Part shown: positions 43,593 to 53,149 of the stretch, one piece after another
How positions within the stretch are numbered: position 1 is the stretch's first letter
Layout: the number at the start of each line of letters is the position of its first letter
Source of the DNA: an uncultured Campylobacter sp.
GTDB lineage: Bacteria; Campylobacterota; Campylobacteria; Campylobacterales; Campylobacteraceae
Assembly: GCA_900539505.1 (NCBI GenBank)
Contig: UQCL01000001.1
Span: forward strand, 1-64,000
DNA: 64,000 nucleotides
Direction: 5' to 3'
Notes under the pieces: model-generated
Database searches by the model: none
What the model was told of the DNA's origin: nothing
The model's input: the letters and a program-made list of their open reading frames with translations, nothing else
Position numbers and translations under genes: made by a program

Positions 43593-43825
43593 GACTTGAA
43601 ATTTATAGCGTTAAATTTTATCCACGGGCGTTTGGATTTCAAGCTTAGAATTTTATCGCGGTAAAATTCTGCATATGAGAGTAGATCGCCACCCTACTTT
43701 GATATTAAATCACCTGCACCACGATGTGTAAAATCGTAAATTTGCGCGAAATTCGATCTGTTTTTATTAGAATTTTATAGAAATTTAGCAATACTTTCAA
43801 ACTTTTAACTCAAAAAGGAGCAAAG

Positions 43826-44767
43826 ATGAAAAAATTTTCTGTTGCTTTGGCCGGTTTGGCCCTACTAGTTAGCGTTTCAGGCGCTAAGGAGTTCATCAAT
43901 ATCGGCACCGGCGGTATGACCGGCACCTATTATCCGGTAGGAGGCGCGATTTGCCGCTTGGTAAATATGGATAAAAATATGAAATGCTCCGTGCAATCGA
44001 CGGGCGGCTCGACATATAACGTCAATAACGTGCTTAAAAAAGAGCTAAATTTTGGCTTCGTTCAAAGCGATGTCGTCTATGATAAATACAACGGTACGGG
44101 CAAATTCCAAGGCGCGGCGGATAAAAATTTACGCTCCGTAATTTCGATCTATCCGGAGCTTTTGGCTTTCGTCGTCTCTAAGGAGAGCGGTATCAAAGCC
44201 TACGGCGACGCTGCGGGCAAAAAGATCAATATCGGAAACCCGGGCAGCGGCAACGAGCTAACCAGCACGATAGTTTTTGAAAACTACGACTTCGATCTCA
44301 AAAAGCTCGCCCAACACGGCGTCTTAACCGCGCAAGAATGCCCTATGGCGCTAAAAGATAAGAAAATCGACGGATACTTCTATGTCGTAGGACATCCGAC
44401 CGCAAATATCACTGATGCGGCGACCTCGCTTCCTATCGACTTGGTTAGCATCGACGATGAGCACATCAAAAAAATTATGGAGAAATATCCCTATTTCGCC
44501 AAAGGCGTGATCCCTGCGAAAATGTATGACGGCGTAGACCACGATACGCAGACTATCGGCGTAAAGGCCGTACTCGTAACTGACGCTAGCCAAAGCGACG
44601 AAGCGGTTAGAGCGGTAGTTAAGGCGATACTTGATAATTTTGACGAGTATAAAAAGCTACACCCTGCGCTAAATTTAGTAAGCAAAGAATCTCTTTTAGA
44701 GGGGCTCAGCGCGCCGCTTCATCCTGCGGCAGAGGCGGTGTATAAAGAAGCTGGGCTGCTGAAATAG
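43826..44767 (+). CDS. TRAP transporter TAXI-family substrate-binding protein
   Basis: A 313-residue periplasmic receptor: signal peptide (to about residue 20), then FINIGTGGMTGTYYPVGGAICRLVN, the TAXI hallmark, CSVQSTGGSTYNVNNVL and FGFVQSDVVYDKYNGTG. Relatives bind glutamate or other dicarboxylates; substrate here unknown. A clear AAAGGAG site precedes the ATG. It is followed by its permease gene. Confidence 0.94.
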   Translation: MKKFSVALAGLALLVSVSGAKEFINIGTGGMTGTYYPVGGAICRLVNMDKNMKCSVQSTGGSTYNVNNVLKKELNFGFVQSDVVYDKYNGTGKFQGAADKNLRSVISIYPELLAFVVSKESGIKAYGDAAGKKINIGNPGSGNELTSTIVFENYDFDLKKLAQHGVLTAQECPMALKDKKIDGYFYVVGHPTANITDAATSLPIDLVSIDDEHIKKIMEKYPYFAKGVIPAKMYDGVDHDTQTIGVKAVLVTDASQSDEAVRAVVKAILDNFDEYKKLHPALNLVSKESLLEGLSAPLHPAAEAVYKEAGLLK

Positions 44768-44775
44768 GCTAGTTG

Positions 44776-46857
44776 ATGGAGAAATCTACACAAAACGACG
44801 AGCAGGTTTTAGAGGTAAAGAGTAGAGAATTTACCTCTAAAAAGCTCTTCTGGCTCGTGACGCTGGTCTGCTTCGCGTGGTCGGTCTTTCAGCTTTACAT
44901 CGCGTATTTTACGCTAAATACAAATATCGCGCGCTCAATCCACTTGGCGTTCGCCATTTTTATAATTTTTTCGCTTTTTCCGTTTCGCCCGCGCTCCAAG
45001 GCGCATTTTTACATCCCGTTTTACGATTATATTTTATTAATCGTCGGAGTCGCCGCGATCTTGTATCCTGCGATAGAATTTAACGGGCTAGCGCAGCGCC
45101 CGGGAAATTATTTAACCAGAGATATCGTAGCAGCCTTTATCGGAATTTTCATACTCTTTGAAGCAGGTCGTCGTATGATGGGACCAGCGCTTGGCATTAT
45201 CGCTTTTACCTTTCTTCTGTATTGTTACTTCGGCCCTTATATGCCCGATATAATCGCGCACCGCGGCGCAAGCTTTGAACTACTTGCAGGGCATATGTTT
45301 TTAACTACAGAGGGCGTATTTGGCGTGCCGGTAGGGGTCAGCACCAGCTTCATCTATCTGTTCGTGCTATTCGGCGCGCTTTTGGAGCGAGCCGGAGCGG
45401 GGCAGTATTTTATAAACGTAGCGTTTGCAATTTTAGGGCGCTTCCGCGGAGGACCCGCCAAGGCTAGCGTAATCGCTAGCGGACTAACCGGCATGGTAAG
45501 CGGTAGCTCGACTGCAAACGTCGTGACGGTGGGTACCTTTACGATCCCGCTAATGAAAAAAGCAGGGCTTACCGCCACTAAAGCGGGCGCTATCGAGGTC
45601 GCCGCCGGCGTAAACGGGCAGCTTATGCCGCCTATCATGGGCGCTGCGGCGTTTATCATCGCAGAATTTTTAGGTATGAGCTACACCAACGTAATGATCG
45701 CGGCGGTGATCCCCGCTTTCGTCTGCTACGCGGGGTTATTTTTCATCGTGCATCTGGAAAGCTGCAAGCTAGGGCTTCACGGCAGCCGCGATTACGCCAA
45801 GGTTTCAAAGCTAAAAATTATATTTAGCGGCATTCATTACATAATACCGATTTTGGTGCTTCTTTTCACTCTATTGATTCTAAAAGAAAGTGCGATCTCT
45901 GCAGCATTTAACTCGATTTGCGTGCTATTTTTAATAATGATCGTACAAGAGCCTGCAAAGAAAACGATATTTGGCGAAAAGGTTGGCAAGTCCGATTTTA
46001 TCGTCGGCTTTGTCGATATTTTTTGGGCTATGGTGGGTGCTGCCAAAAATATGGTCACGGTAGCCGTTGCCACCGCGCTAGCGGGCATCATCATCGGCTC
46101 GATCTCGCTTACCGGGCTGGGACAGGTTCTTTCAGAGCTCGTGGAGGCGGTCGCGGGAAATAGCATAGTGCTGATACTTCTGATGACTGCGATAATGAGC
46201 CTGATTTTGGGCATGGGACTTCCTACAACGGCGAATTATATCGTCGTTTCGAGCCTTATTGCTCCGGTGATTTTGATACTAGCGGGCAAAAACGGCTTTT
46301 TGATCCCTGCGATCGCAGTGCATCTTTTCGTATTTTATTTTGGAATTTTAGCCGATGATACCCCTCCGGTGGGCATCGCCGCATACGCCGCCGCGGGCAT
46401 CGCAAAGGCAAATCCGGTAACCGTGGGACTTCAGGGCTTTATTTACGATCTGCGTACCGCGGTGCTTCCGTTTGCGTTTTTCTTCAACAATAAGCTGCTT
46501 TTGATCCAAAGCATCGGTGATCCGATGGATTCAAAGAGCATCGTTTGGATCAGCGATCCACTGCAAATCGTGCTGATTTTTGCCACGGCGATCGTGGGCA
46601 TGTTTGCCTTCAGCTCCTCGCTACAAGGCTGGTTCGTAACAAAGTGCAACCCGGTAGAGCGCTTATTATTGCTGCTCGTAACGCCGCTAATGTTGGTGCC
46701 TAATATCTGCGCGAAATTTATAGAGTTTATCCCGAGCGAATATGCAAGCTACGGCATCGGCGCTGCGATCTACGCGCTGATATTTGCAAAGCAGTGGTTT
46801 TTAAGACCCAAAGACTCTGACGATATGCACACCGAAAATAGCGTGCCTGCGGCGTAA
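44776..46857 (+). CDS. TRAP transporter permease, DctQ-DctM fusion
   Basis: A 693-residue membrane protein combining the small and large TRAP subunits, as usual with TAXI receptors. I take the ATG at 44776; a TTG one codon upstream is possible. Motifs are FLYCYFGPYMPDIIAHRG, GLTGMVSGSSTANVVTVGTFTIPLMKKAG, EVAAGVNGQLMPPIMGAAAF and GMGLPTTANYIV. About 16-18 helices. It lies 8 nt after the receptor gene, and a hairpin follows it. Confidence 0.94.
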   Translation: MEKSTQNDEQVLEVKSREFTSKKLFWLVTLVCFAWSVFQLYIAYFTLNTNIARSIHLAFAIFIIFSLFPFRPRSKAHFYIPFYDYILLIVGVAAILYPAIEFNGLAQRPGNYLTRDIVAAFIGIFILFEAGRRMMGPALGIIAFTFLLYCYFGPYMPDIIAHRGASFELLAGHMFLTTEGVFGVPVGVSTSFIYLFVLFGALLERAGAGQYFINVAFAILGRFRGGPAKASVIASGLTGMVSGSSTANVVTVGTFTIPLMKKAGLTATKAGAIEVAAGVNGQLMPPIMGAAAFIIAEFLGMSYTNVMIAAVIPAFVCYAGLFFIVHLESCKLGLHGSRDYAKVSKLKIIFSGIHYIIPILVLLFTLLILKESAISAAFNSICVLFLIMIVQEPAKKTIFGEKVGKSDFIVGFVDIFWAMVGAAKNMVTVAVATALAGIIIGSISLTGLGQVLSELVEAVAGNSIVLILLMTAIMSLILGMGLPTTANYIVVSSLIAPVILILAGKNGFLIPAIAVHLFVFYFGILADDTPPVGIAAYAAAGIAKANPVTVGLQGFIYDLRTAVLPFAFFFNNKLLLIQSIGDPMDSKSIVWISDPLQIVLIFATAIVGMFAFSSSLQGWFVTKCNPVERLLLLLVTPLMLVPNICAKFIEFIPSEYASYGIGAAIYALIFAKQWFLRPKDSDDMHTENSVPAA

Positions 46858-46883
46858 ATCCAAATTTGATCTCGCTAAATTTT

Positions 46884-46918
46884 AAGATAAATTTGCGGGG
46901 TCTTATTAAATTTATCTT
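46884..46918 (+). terminator. Hairpin after the TRAP operon, candidate terminator
   Basis: A perfect 11-bp stem (AAGATAAATTT at 46884-46894 with its complement at 46908-46918) around a 13-nt loop, 27 nt after the permease stop. The U tract behind it is weak. Confidence 0.5.
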
Positions 46919-47450
46919 CTTACTTTGCATTCTTGCGCCAGGATTTTAAATTTGGATCGATTCTTTACTTCTAAATTTAAAACCTTGACAGATTTTGCCG
47001 TGCTGATAAATCTAGTTTAAATTTAAATCCGCCTATATAAACTACTCAAATTTTAAATTGCGCCGAAGCTATTATGCTCCTTAAATTTATTCATACGAAG
47101 CTACTGTGTTAAAAAACATCGCATATTAATCCTATGCTAGTCTATAATTATCGCAAGCCGCAGGATGCACGAAATCAATAGAGCAAAGCCGTTTTCGCGT
47201 TGCCGCTTGTAATGCCTTCGATAGTTTAAAATATACACGTCCACAAAAGCGAAAATGATTCTTAGAGCAGATAAAATCAAAACTGTGCAAAATTTCTTCA
47301 AAACGATTTGATAATTAATGCCGGGCGTTATAAAATTTTACTTATTTACAGCAATTTCTTGATTATATGTTGTACTTTATTTAAAATAATTTTTATAAAA
47401 ATATCGATGGAACGGGGAATTATTAGTTAAATTTAATTCTATAAAAATAC

Positions 47451-47469
47451 TTTAATAATTAATATTAAA
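47451..47469. promoter_or_regulatory. 19-bp dyad, candidate Fur operator
   Basis: TTTAATA-ATTAA-TATTAAA is a 7-bp inverted repeat with a 5-bp spacer, 16 bp upstream of the -10 box, so it covers the -35 position of the receptor promoter. Length and AT content fit a Fur box, and iron receptors are the standard Fur targets; it does not match the E. coli consensus closely. Confidence 0.45.
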
Positions 47470-47485
47470 TTTATCCGCTTTGAGT

Positions 47486-47491
47486 TATAAT
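47486..47491 (+). promoter_or_regulatory. -10 box TATAAT of the receptor gene
   Basis: A consensus TATAAT preceded by TTGAGT lies 32 nt before the receptor ATG, with an AGAGGAAC ribosome site in between. Confidence 0.6.
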
Positions 47492-47523
47492 CCGCGATTA
47501 AATTTCAAAATAGAGGAACAAAA

Positions 47524-49647
47524 ATGCAAAAAGATATGTATTTTAAAAAGGCGAAATTTATCGCATTATCGATATGCGCGAGCGTTTCGATTTTATGCGG
47601 CGTCGAAGGCTCGCATCTAAGCAGTGACGCAAATAGCACGAATCTTGGCGAAATCGTAGTAAGTGCGAGCGGCTTTCGCCAAGATATTAGGCAGGCGCCG
47701 GCCTCCATCTCTACCTTGGATAATAAAGAAATATCAAGCGGCAGCTTCACTTCGCTGCACGATATCGCGAATAAAATGCCTGGCGTCAGCGTTATCGCAG
47801 GCGACGACGGCCCGGCAAGCGGGATATCCATCAGAGGAATGGAAAGCTCTCAAACCCTTGTGCTTATCGACGGCAAACGCGTAAGTTCCGCGGCGGCGAA
47901 CCCGAAAGGCGGAGCGGGCGATATGAACTCGAATTTTATCCCGCCCGCAGGAGCGATCGAGCGTATCGAGGTGATTAGAGGACCTATGAGCTCGCTTTAC
48001 GGAAGCGATGCGGTAGGCGGCGTGATAAATATCATTACGAAAAAGAATTTTTCTAAATTTAGCGGAAGCGCCGCCATATCTACGACTATCCAAGATCACG
48101 AGGGTATCGGAAACGGTAAGATGGGCGAAGCCTACGTCAATATTCCCTTCGGGCAGTATGCGGCGCTTCAGCTGTGGGGATATAAAAAGCTGCGCGACGA
48201 GGACGGCTATAAGGGAGGCTATCAAAAGAGCGATAAATCGGATTCTAACGCTAAACTTTGGCTAACGCCGGATGAAAATAATAAATTTTACGTTCAAACC
48301 GGAAGGCAAAATCACGATTATTCAAGGACTCTTGGTAAAACCGCCGTTTATCCCAACGCGCGTGGATTAAATCACTATAAATATAAAAGAGAAAATCACG
48401 GCGTCGGATATTTGGGTGAGTTTGAGAGCTTAAGTGCTGATATAAGTTATTTTTGGGATAAGACTCGCCGTACGAGCATTTTTGATAGCCTTTCTCCCGC
48501 AATCGTAAAAAATAGAAATTTTAATTCCAAATTTACGACTTATCTCGGTATAAATACGCTTACCTTCGGTTACGATTTTAGCAAACAGGATGTGCAAACG
48601 ACTTTCATCGTTTCAAACGCGAATAGGCAAAATTTACGCTCTCCGCAGCGATTTTCTATGAACGAGCATGCGGGATTTTTAGAGGATGAGATTGAAATTT
48701 TGGAAAATACGCTATTTTTAACGCTCGGCGGCAGGCTCACGCACAACGAATACTTCGGCAACCACTTTTCTCCTAGAGCCTACGCGACGTTTAATATAGA
48801 CGATACCTGGACGATCAAAGGCGGCGTCGCAACCGGTTATAAAACTCCCAACGTCAATCAAATTTCGCCTGAAGTAGGCACGATTCAGGGCGGCTGGAGG
48901 ATTATAGATTTCGGTAACAAGGATTTAAAGCCCGAGAAAAGCACGACCTACGAGATCGGGCTTTATTACGACAATGCAGACGATCTGCGCGGCAATATCA
49001 CGCTATTTAAAAACGACTTCAAAGATAAAATTTTAGATACCGATGGCAGCAATATCAATAGGATTCCCGCTTACGGAGGCTGCGCCGGCGTGCCGAGCGT
49101 TAATTGTCCTGGTTGGGGAACGTATTTTAATATAGAAGGAGCCGAGGTTTACGGCGTTGAGCTGAGTGGCGATTACGATATTACTAAAAGGCTAAATTTC
49201 AAGGCAAACTACACCTATAGCCACTCCGAGATCGAAACTGGGGATCCTACGATCTATACGCCAAACGGCGCCGTTAAATTTAGCCAAACCAATCTTAGTA
49301 GGCTGGATGGCAAATCCCTGACCGCTACTCCGAAGCATGCCGCACATGCGACGCTTAGCTATAGGCCTATCGCTCCGCTTTCTACCTTTATCGGTCTTAA
49401 TTACGAAAGCGAGCTTACAAGCGTGCAATTCGGTCCGGGCAATAGGGTTAGTAAAAACGACAAAAAGCTTTTTACTACGGATTTGGGCGCACAATACGAT
49501 TTAAACGATAATCTGAGCCTAAATTTAACCGCTTATAATATCTTTGATAACGTCCGATACGACGAGGGTCTCGCAGACGACGGCAATTACTATTGGTATC
49601 CCGAGGAGGGCAGGAGGTTTTGGTTTAAGGTAAACGCTAAATGGTAA
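47524..49647 (+). CDS. TonB-dependent siderophore receptor, CfrA/FepA-like
   Basis: A 707-residue outer-membrane receptor: signal peptide (to about residue 26), TonB-box region near EIVVSAS, plug domain (ISIRGMESSQTLVLIDGKRV, IERIEVIRGPMSSLYGSDAVGGVINIITKK) and a 22-strand barrel ending in aromatic FWFKVNAKW. Plug motifs and length fit the enterobactin/catecholate receptors (CfrA of C. jejuni, FepA). The next gene encodes a predicted trilactone esterase, which supports a catecholate substrate. Likely iron-regulated through the upstream dyad. Confidence 0.9.
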   Translation: MQKDMYFKKAKFIALSICASVSILCGVEGSHLSSDANSTNLGEIVVSASGFRQDIRQAPASISTLDNKEISSGSFTSLHDIANKMPGVSVIAGDDGPASGISIRGMESSQTLVLIDGKRVSSAAANPKGGAGDMNSNFIPPAGAIERIEVIRGPMSSLYGSDAVGGVINIITKKNFSKFSGSAAISTTIQDHEGIGNGKMGEAYVNIPFGQYAALQLWGYKKLRDEDGYKGGYQKSDKSDSNAKLWLTPDENNKFYVQTGRQNHDYSRTLGKTAVYPNARGLNHYKYKRENHGVGYLGEFESLSADISYFWDKTRRTSIFDSLSPAIVKNRNFNSKFTTYLGINTLTFGYDFSKQDVQTTFIVSNANRQNLRSPQRFSMNEHAGFLEDEIEILENTLFLTLGGRLTHNEYFGNHFSPRAYATFNIDDTWTIKGGVATGYKTPNVNQISPEVGTIQGGWRIIDFGNKDLKPEKSTTYEIGLYYDNADDLRGNITLFKNDFKDKILDTDGSNINRIPAYGGCAGVPSVNCPGWGTYFNIEGAEVYGVELSGDYDITKRLNFKANYTYSHSEIETGDPTIYTPNGAVKFSQTNLSRLDGKSLTATPKHAAHATLSYRPIAPLSTFIGLNYESELTSVQFGPGNRVSKNDKKLFTTDLGAQYDLNDNLSLNLTAYNIFDNVRYDEGLADDGNYYWYPEEGRRFWFKVNAKW

Positions 49648-50543
49648 GCCCAAAGAACTTCCTTGTGGTATTCGACGCACTCTTTTTAGTATGCTTATTC
49701 GCTTGCGATCTGAGGGCAAAACCGCCGCAAAAGATTGAGCAGGCAAGTGGAGCTGCGCACAAAATGTTTAATGTGAGCGATTTTATTCTAAAAAGCAAGA
49801 ACGGCGAAAAATATAAAATTTTTATAGCTCGTCAAAAAAATGTCGCTCGCTACGATAGGGTAGTTTTTATGGTTGATGCGAACGCGCAAGTTGCTATGTT
49901 TTTAAACTCTTATGCGCAAATTTACGCAGGTTTAAATAGCGCGAAAGAAAACGCCGAAACCGGGCCTAAATTAAATAAAACCGTTCTTATAGTAGGCATC
50001 GGATACGACAGCCCGCTAGCGTATGATACTAAGCGTCGCACGAGAGATTTAACGCCTGCGGCGAGCGGCGAAGAATATGCAAACGGCGGCGGCGCGGCAG
50101 AATTTTACGATTTCGTAAAAGATGAACTATTTCCGCTCGTGGATAAAAAATACTCTACGGCAAAAAGCGATAAAATTTACTTCGGACATTCTTTTGGCGG
50201 GCTATTCGGTATTTATGCTTTGCTGCGCGACGATGGGATTTTCGACGAGTTTTTTATCGCCTCGCCTTCGTTGTGGTGGGGCGAATCACAGCTGATCAGA
50301 GACGCCCTAGACGAGGGAAAACTTAGATCAAATTTAAAAGCGAAATTCATAATGCTCGTTGCCGGCTCGCGTGAAATGCGTAAAGGAAAAACCGATAAAG
50401 TGGGAATTTTAAAAGCGGCCGATCTAGCTAAAATTTTAAAAACAAAGGGTCTTTCTTGTGAGTTTAGGCTCTACGAAGGCGCTTCGCACGGCGAAGTAAT
50501 CCCATTGGCTTTGCGAGATTTAGCGCTATTTACGCAAAGATAA
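49641..50543 (+). CDS. Periplasmic alpha/beta-hydrolase, Cee/IroE-like siderophore esterase
   Basis: A 300-residue esterase. It starts within the receptor gene (7-nt overlap) and has an N-terminal hydrophobic export segment (about 5-26). The nucleophile elbow is GHSFGG (YFGHSFGGLFGIYALL) and the catalytic His lies in GASHGEVIP. The esterase_D/Fes-like layout and position behind a catecholate receptor match Cee, the periplasmic esterase of C. jejuni that opens the enterobactin trilactone so the linear form can be used. The role is inferred from family and context. Confidence 0.82.
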   Translation: MVSPKNFLVVFDALFLVCLFACDLRAKPPQKIEQASGAAHKMFNVSDFILKSKNGEKYKIFIARQKNVARYDRVVFMVDANAQVAMFLNSYAQIYAGLNSAKENAETGPKLNKTVLIVGIGYDSPLAYDTKRRTRDLTPAASGEEYANGGGAAEFYDFVKDELFPLVDKKYSTAKSDKIYFGHSFGGLFGIYALLRDDGIFDEFFIASPSLWWGESQLIRDALDEGKLRSNLKAKFIMLVAGSREMRKGKTDKVGILKAADLAKILKTKGLSCEFRLYEGASHGEVIPLALRDLALFTQR

Positions 50544-50712
50544 TCTTCTATTTAGCCGGTAAAACCTTGATCTAAACCAGGCTCGTTTATATTTGCAAGC
50601 GTAAGACCGTATGGCGCGGGCTCGCTGATCGCGCCGAAACGCGCCACTAGATTTAAGAAATTAAACTTTAAAGCCCTTTTGGCTAGTATCGCGCAAATTT
50701 AAAGGAGAGAAA

Positions 50713-50964
50713 ATGCAAAGTTTCAAATGGCAAATTTCAAAGCGGCTCAAGCAGGCGATGCGCGAGCGAGATATCGATAATCTCACGCTCGTGCGCCGCA
50801 CGGACGAGCTGTATTCGCGCTCGCACCCGGGCCATGACGAGGATATGCGTGCCGAAGTTTACACGGTTTTGGACGAATACGCGCCCAACGTCGATATCGA
50901 AATTTTCGATCTCGTCTGTAAGGTTCTAGACGTCAAAATCGAGCTAGGCGAGACGCTTGATTGA
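50713..50964 (+). CDS. Small hypothetical protein
   Basis: An 83-residue acidic protein with a strong AAAGGAGAG ribosome site. MQSFKWQISKRLKQAMRERD begins a likely basic helix, and the rest (DEDMRAEVYTVLDEYAPNVDIEIFDLVCKVL) looks helical. No family or export signal recognised. It stands alone between the esterase and lrgAB. Confidence 0.65.
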   Translation: MQSFKWQISKRLKQAMRERDIDNLTLVRRTDELYSRSHPGHDEDMRAEVYTVLDEYAPNVDIEIFDLVCKVLDVKIELGETLD

Positions 50965-51163
50965 GTAGTCGTAGCCGAATTTTATCCGTGCCGCAAGGCT
51001 AAATTTAGCGCTATAATAAATCGCAAAATTCTACCTACAGCCTAGCTACAGAGCTTGCTTAAGTAAATTTTGCCGCAAAATTTCGCCCAAACCTAGCAAG
51101 ATTAATATCTATTTTAACTGCAAAGTGCTAAATTTAGCGCTAAATTTTAATCCGAGGTAAGCT

Positions 51164-51622
51164 TTGAACTACTTAATCCAATTCAGTGTGATTTTAGGAA
51201 TATCTTTTGTTGCGGAGATTTTGGCGGCGCTCGTGCCTGTGCCAATCCCCGCTAGCATCTATGGGCTAGTCATTATGCTTTTAGCCCTGATCTTCAAACT
51301 CATCAAAGTATCACAGATCAGAGAAACCGTGTCGTTTTTTATGCAGATTATGCCAGTGATCTTTATCCCGGCGGGCGCTGCGATCATCATCGCAGGCGAC
51401 GCGCTACGCCAGCATCTTTTCGCAATCATCGCGATTACGGCAGTCTCTACGGTAGTAGTCATCGGTGCAAGTGGCGCGGTAACGCAAATTTTTTATAAAA
51501 TTGCCCTCGCCCGCGTTAAGCGCAGGCTTTACGCAGCCGCGCACGAACAAGACGGCGTGAATACAAAGGGCGTGGATGCGAAGCTAGAGCGCGAAATTTT
51601 ATCCGGAGACGACAAAAAATGA
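51164..51622 (+). CDS. lrgA: LrgA/CidA-family holin-like protein
   Basis: A 152-residue protein with four helices. FVAEILAALVPVPIPASIYGLVIMLLALIFKLIKV is the LrgA signature, and PVIFIPAGAAII follows. Start is TTG with a GAGG site. The C-terminal 40 residues are polar. Works with LrgB in control of autolysis or pyruvate transport in other bacteria. ATGA overlap with lrgB. Confidence 0.9.
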   Translation: MNYLIQFSVILGISFVAEILAALVPVPIPASIYGLVIMLLALIFKLIKVSQIRETVSFFMQIMPVIFIPAGAAIIIAGDALRQHLFAIIAITAVSTVVVIGASGAVTQIFYKIALARVKRRLYAAAHEQDGVNTKGVDAKLEREILSGDDKK

Positions 51623-52311
51623 GAGAAATTTTAATGAACTCCGCTTTTTTCGGCGTATTTTTGTGCCTAGGCTCGTTTGAGCTGGGACTTTATCTAAAAA
51701 AGCGCTTTAAGCTAACTATTTTCAACCCGCTTCTAATCGGTATCGTGCTTACCGTCTGCGTGCTTTTACTCTTTAAAATTCCATACGAGAAATTTAACGC
51801 GAGCGCCTCGCACATTAGCTTTTTCTTAACGCCGATCACCGTCTGTCTAGCTGTGCCGCTATACGAGCAGCTGGCGCTTTTGCGAAGTAATTTTTTAGCT
51901 ATTTTTGCAGGACTGATTTCGGGTATGATCGCAGGGCTAGGCAGCATCTATGCGATGTCGGTGATATTTGGGCTAAATCACACAATGTATGTCACGCTAC
52001 TACCGAAATCCGTCACGGCGCCAATCGGTATGGGTATCAGCGAAAGCTTAGGCGGTATCGTGACACTAACGGTGGCTTGCATCATCGCTACGGGCATCAT
52101 CGGCAGTGTATTTGGCGAGGCGCTACTTAAAATTTTTGGCATCAAAAAGGCGATGGCAAAAGGTATCGCCTTAGGCTGCGCGAGCCATGCGATGGGAACG
52201 GCGCGCGCTCTTGAGATCGGTGACGTAGAGGGCGCAATGGCGTCTTTAGCGATGGCAGTTACGGGACTTCTTACCGTCATCGGTGCCGGTATTTTTGCAC
52301 ATTTCATCTAA
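51619..52311 (+). CDS. lrgB: LrgB-family membrane protein
   Basis: A 230-residue polytopic protein with LrgB motifs: NPLLIGIVLTV, LTPITVCLAVPLYEQLALLR, LLPKSVTAPIGMGISESLGG and GCASHAMGTARALEIGD. Translationally coupled to lrgA. No LytSR-type regulator is nearby. Confidence 0.92.
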   Translation: MREILMNSAFFGVFLCLGSFELGLYLKKRFKLTIFNPLLIGIVLTVCVLLLFKIPYEKFNASASHISFFLTPITVCLAVPLYEQLALLRSNFLAIFAGLISGMIAGLGSIYAMSVIFGLNHTMYVTLLPKSVTAPIGMGISESLGGIVTLTVACIIATGIIGSVFGEALLKIFGIKKAMAKGIALGCASHAMGTARALEIGDVEGAMASLAMAVTGLLTVIGAGIFAHFI

Positions 52312-52320
52312 GGAGAAAAT

Positions 52321-52887
52321 ATGATAATCTCGATCGCTAGACAAACGGGTGCAGGCGGACGCGAAACCGCGCGCAAACTAGCCGAGCGCTTAGGCTATAC
52401 CTATCTAGCCAAGGCGGATCTGCTCCGCAAAGCAGACGAGCTTGGCTGCTTCGAGCAGATGTATGAGTTCTACAACGAAATGCCCGTAAATACGCTACTT
52501 CAGGCAATATCGCACAACGAGCTAGCCAATGAGCAAAAGCGCGATCGCATCGTAGCAATCTACGAAAAGATCGTCTCGGGCGGCAACGTTATAGTGCTTG
52601 GGCGCTGCGCCGGGTTTTTCTTGCGCGGACATCCGGATCTGCTGACGGTATTTTTACGCGCGAGCGATGAGTTTAAGCTCGCTAGATTGGAAAAAGAGGG
52701 TCACACCGACGCGCGAGAGTATATGGAAAACAGCGACGCAGGCAGGATGAGCTTTCATCAATACTACACCAACCAAGTCTGGGGCGCGTCCGCAAACTAC
52801 AATATCTGCATCGACACATCGTATTGCGGCATCGATAATGCGGTAAATATCATCGAGTATCTGGTCAAACATCACATTGAAAAGTGA
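52321..52887 (+). CDS. Cytidylate-kinase-like family protein
   Basis: A 188-residue P-loop protein of the cytidylate kinase-like family (not canonical Cmk). MIISIARQTGAGGRETARKLAERLGYTYLAKADLL replaces the usual GxxGxGKS/T with GAGGRET; VIVLGRCAGFFLRGHPDLLTVFLRAS and FHQYYTNQVWGASANYNICIDTSYCGIDNAV are family features. Substrate unknown. It lies 9 nt after lrgB, so the three form an operon. A UUCG hairpin follows. Confidence 0.85.
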   Translation: MIISIARQTGAGGRETARKLAERLGYTYLAKADLLRKADELGCFEQMYEFYNEMPVNTLLQAISHNELANEQKRDRIVAIYEKIVSGGNVIVLGRCAGFFLRGHPDLLTVFLRASDEFKLARLEKEGHTDAREYMENSDAGRMSFHQYYTNQVWGASANYNICIDTSYCGIDNAVNIIEYLVKHHIEK

Positions 52888-52907
52888 TTTGCGCCTAAGC
52901 GCATAAA

Positions 52908-52941
52908 AGTGGAATTTATCTTTTCGAAGATGAATTCCACT
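52908..52941 (+). terminator. 15-bp UUCG hairpin after the lrgAB operon
   Basis: AGTGGAATTTATCTT at 52908-52922, TTCG loop, and the complementary arm at 52927-52941, with one G-U pair. It begins 20 nt after the stop. There is no U tract on this strand and only a four-T run on the other, so it could instead be an RNA stability element. Confidence 0.55.
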
Positions 52942-53149
52942 TGATCTCGCAAACCCGCCCTACTTCTATCGTAATTTAAAATTTACATCTCTTTTAGCTT
53001 GAATTCCATTTGTAAATAACGCATTTTAGCTGTATTATAAAGTCTCTCGTTCAATGCGACATTAAATTCTAAACCGCGCCTACTCACCGAAAATCAGCAA
53101 AATTTAGCTAAAATTTGACGAAATTTAAGTCCAAATTTAAGGAGATAAA

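Larger units (their letters stand above)
46919..47523. other. AT-rich intergenic region upstream of the siderophore receptor
   Basis: About 600 nt with no credible gene. The last 130 nt are very AT-rich and hold the promoter and dyad described separately. The earlier part shows no hairpin or gene remnant that I can name. Confidence 0.5.
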
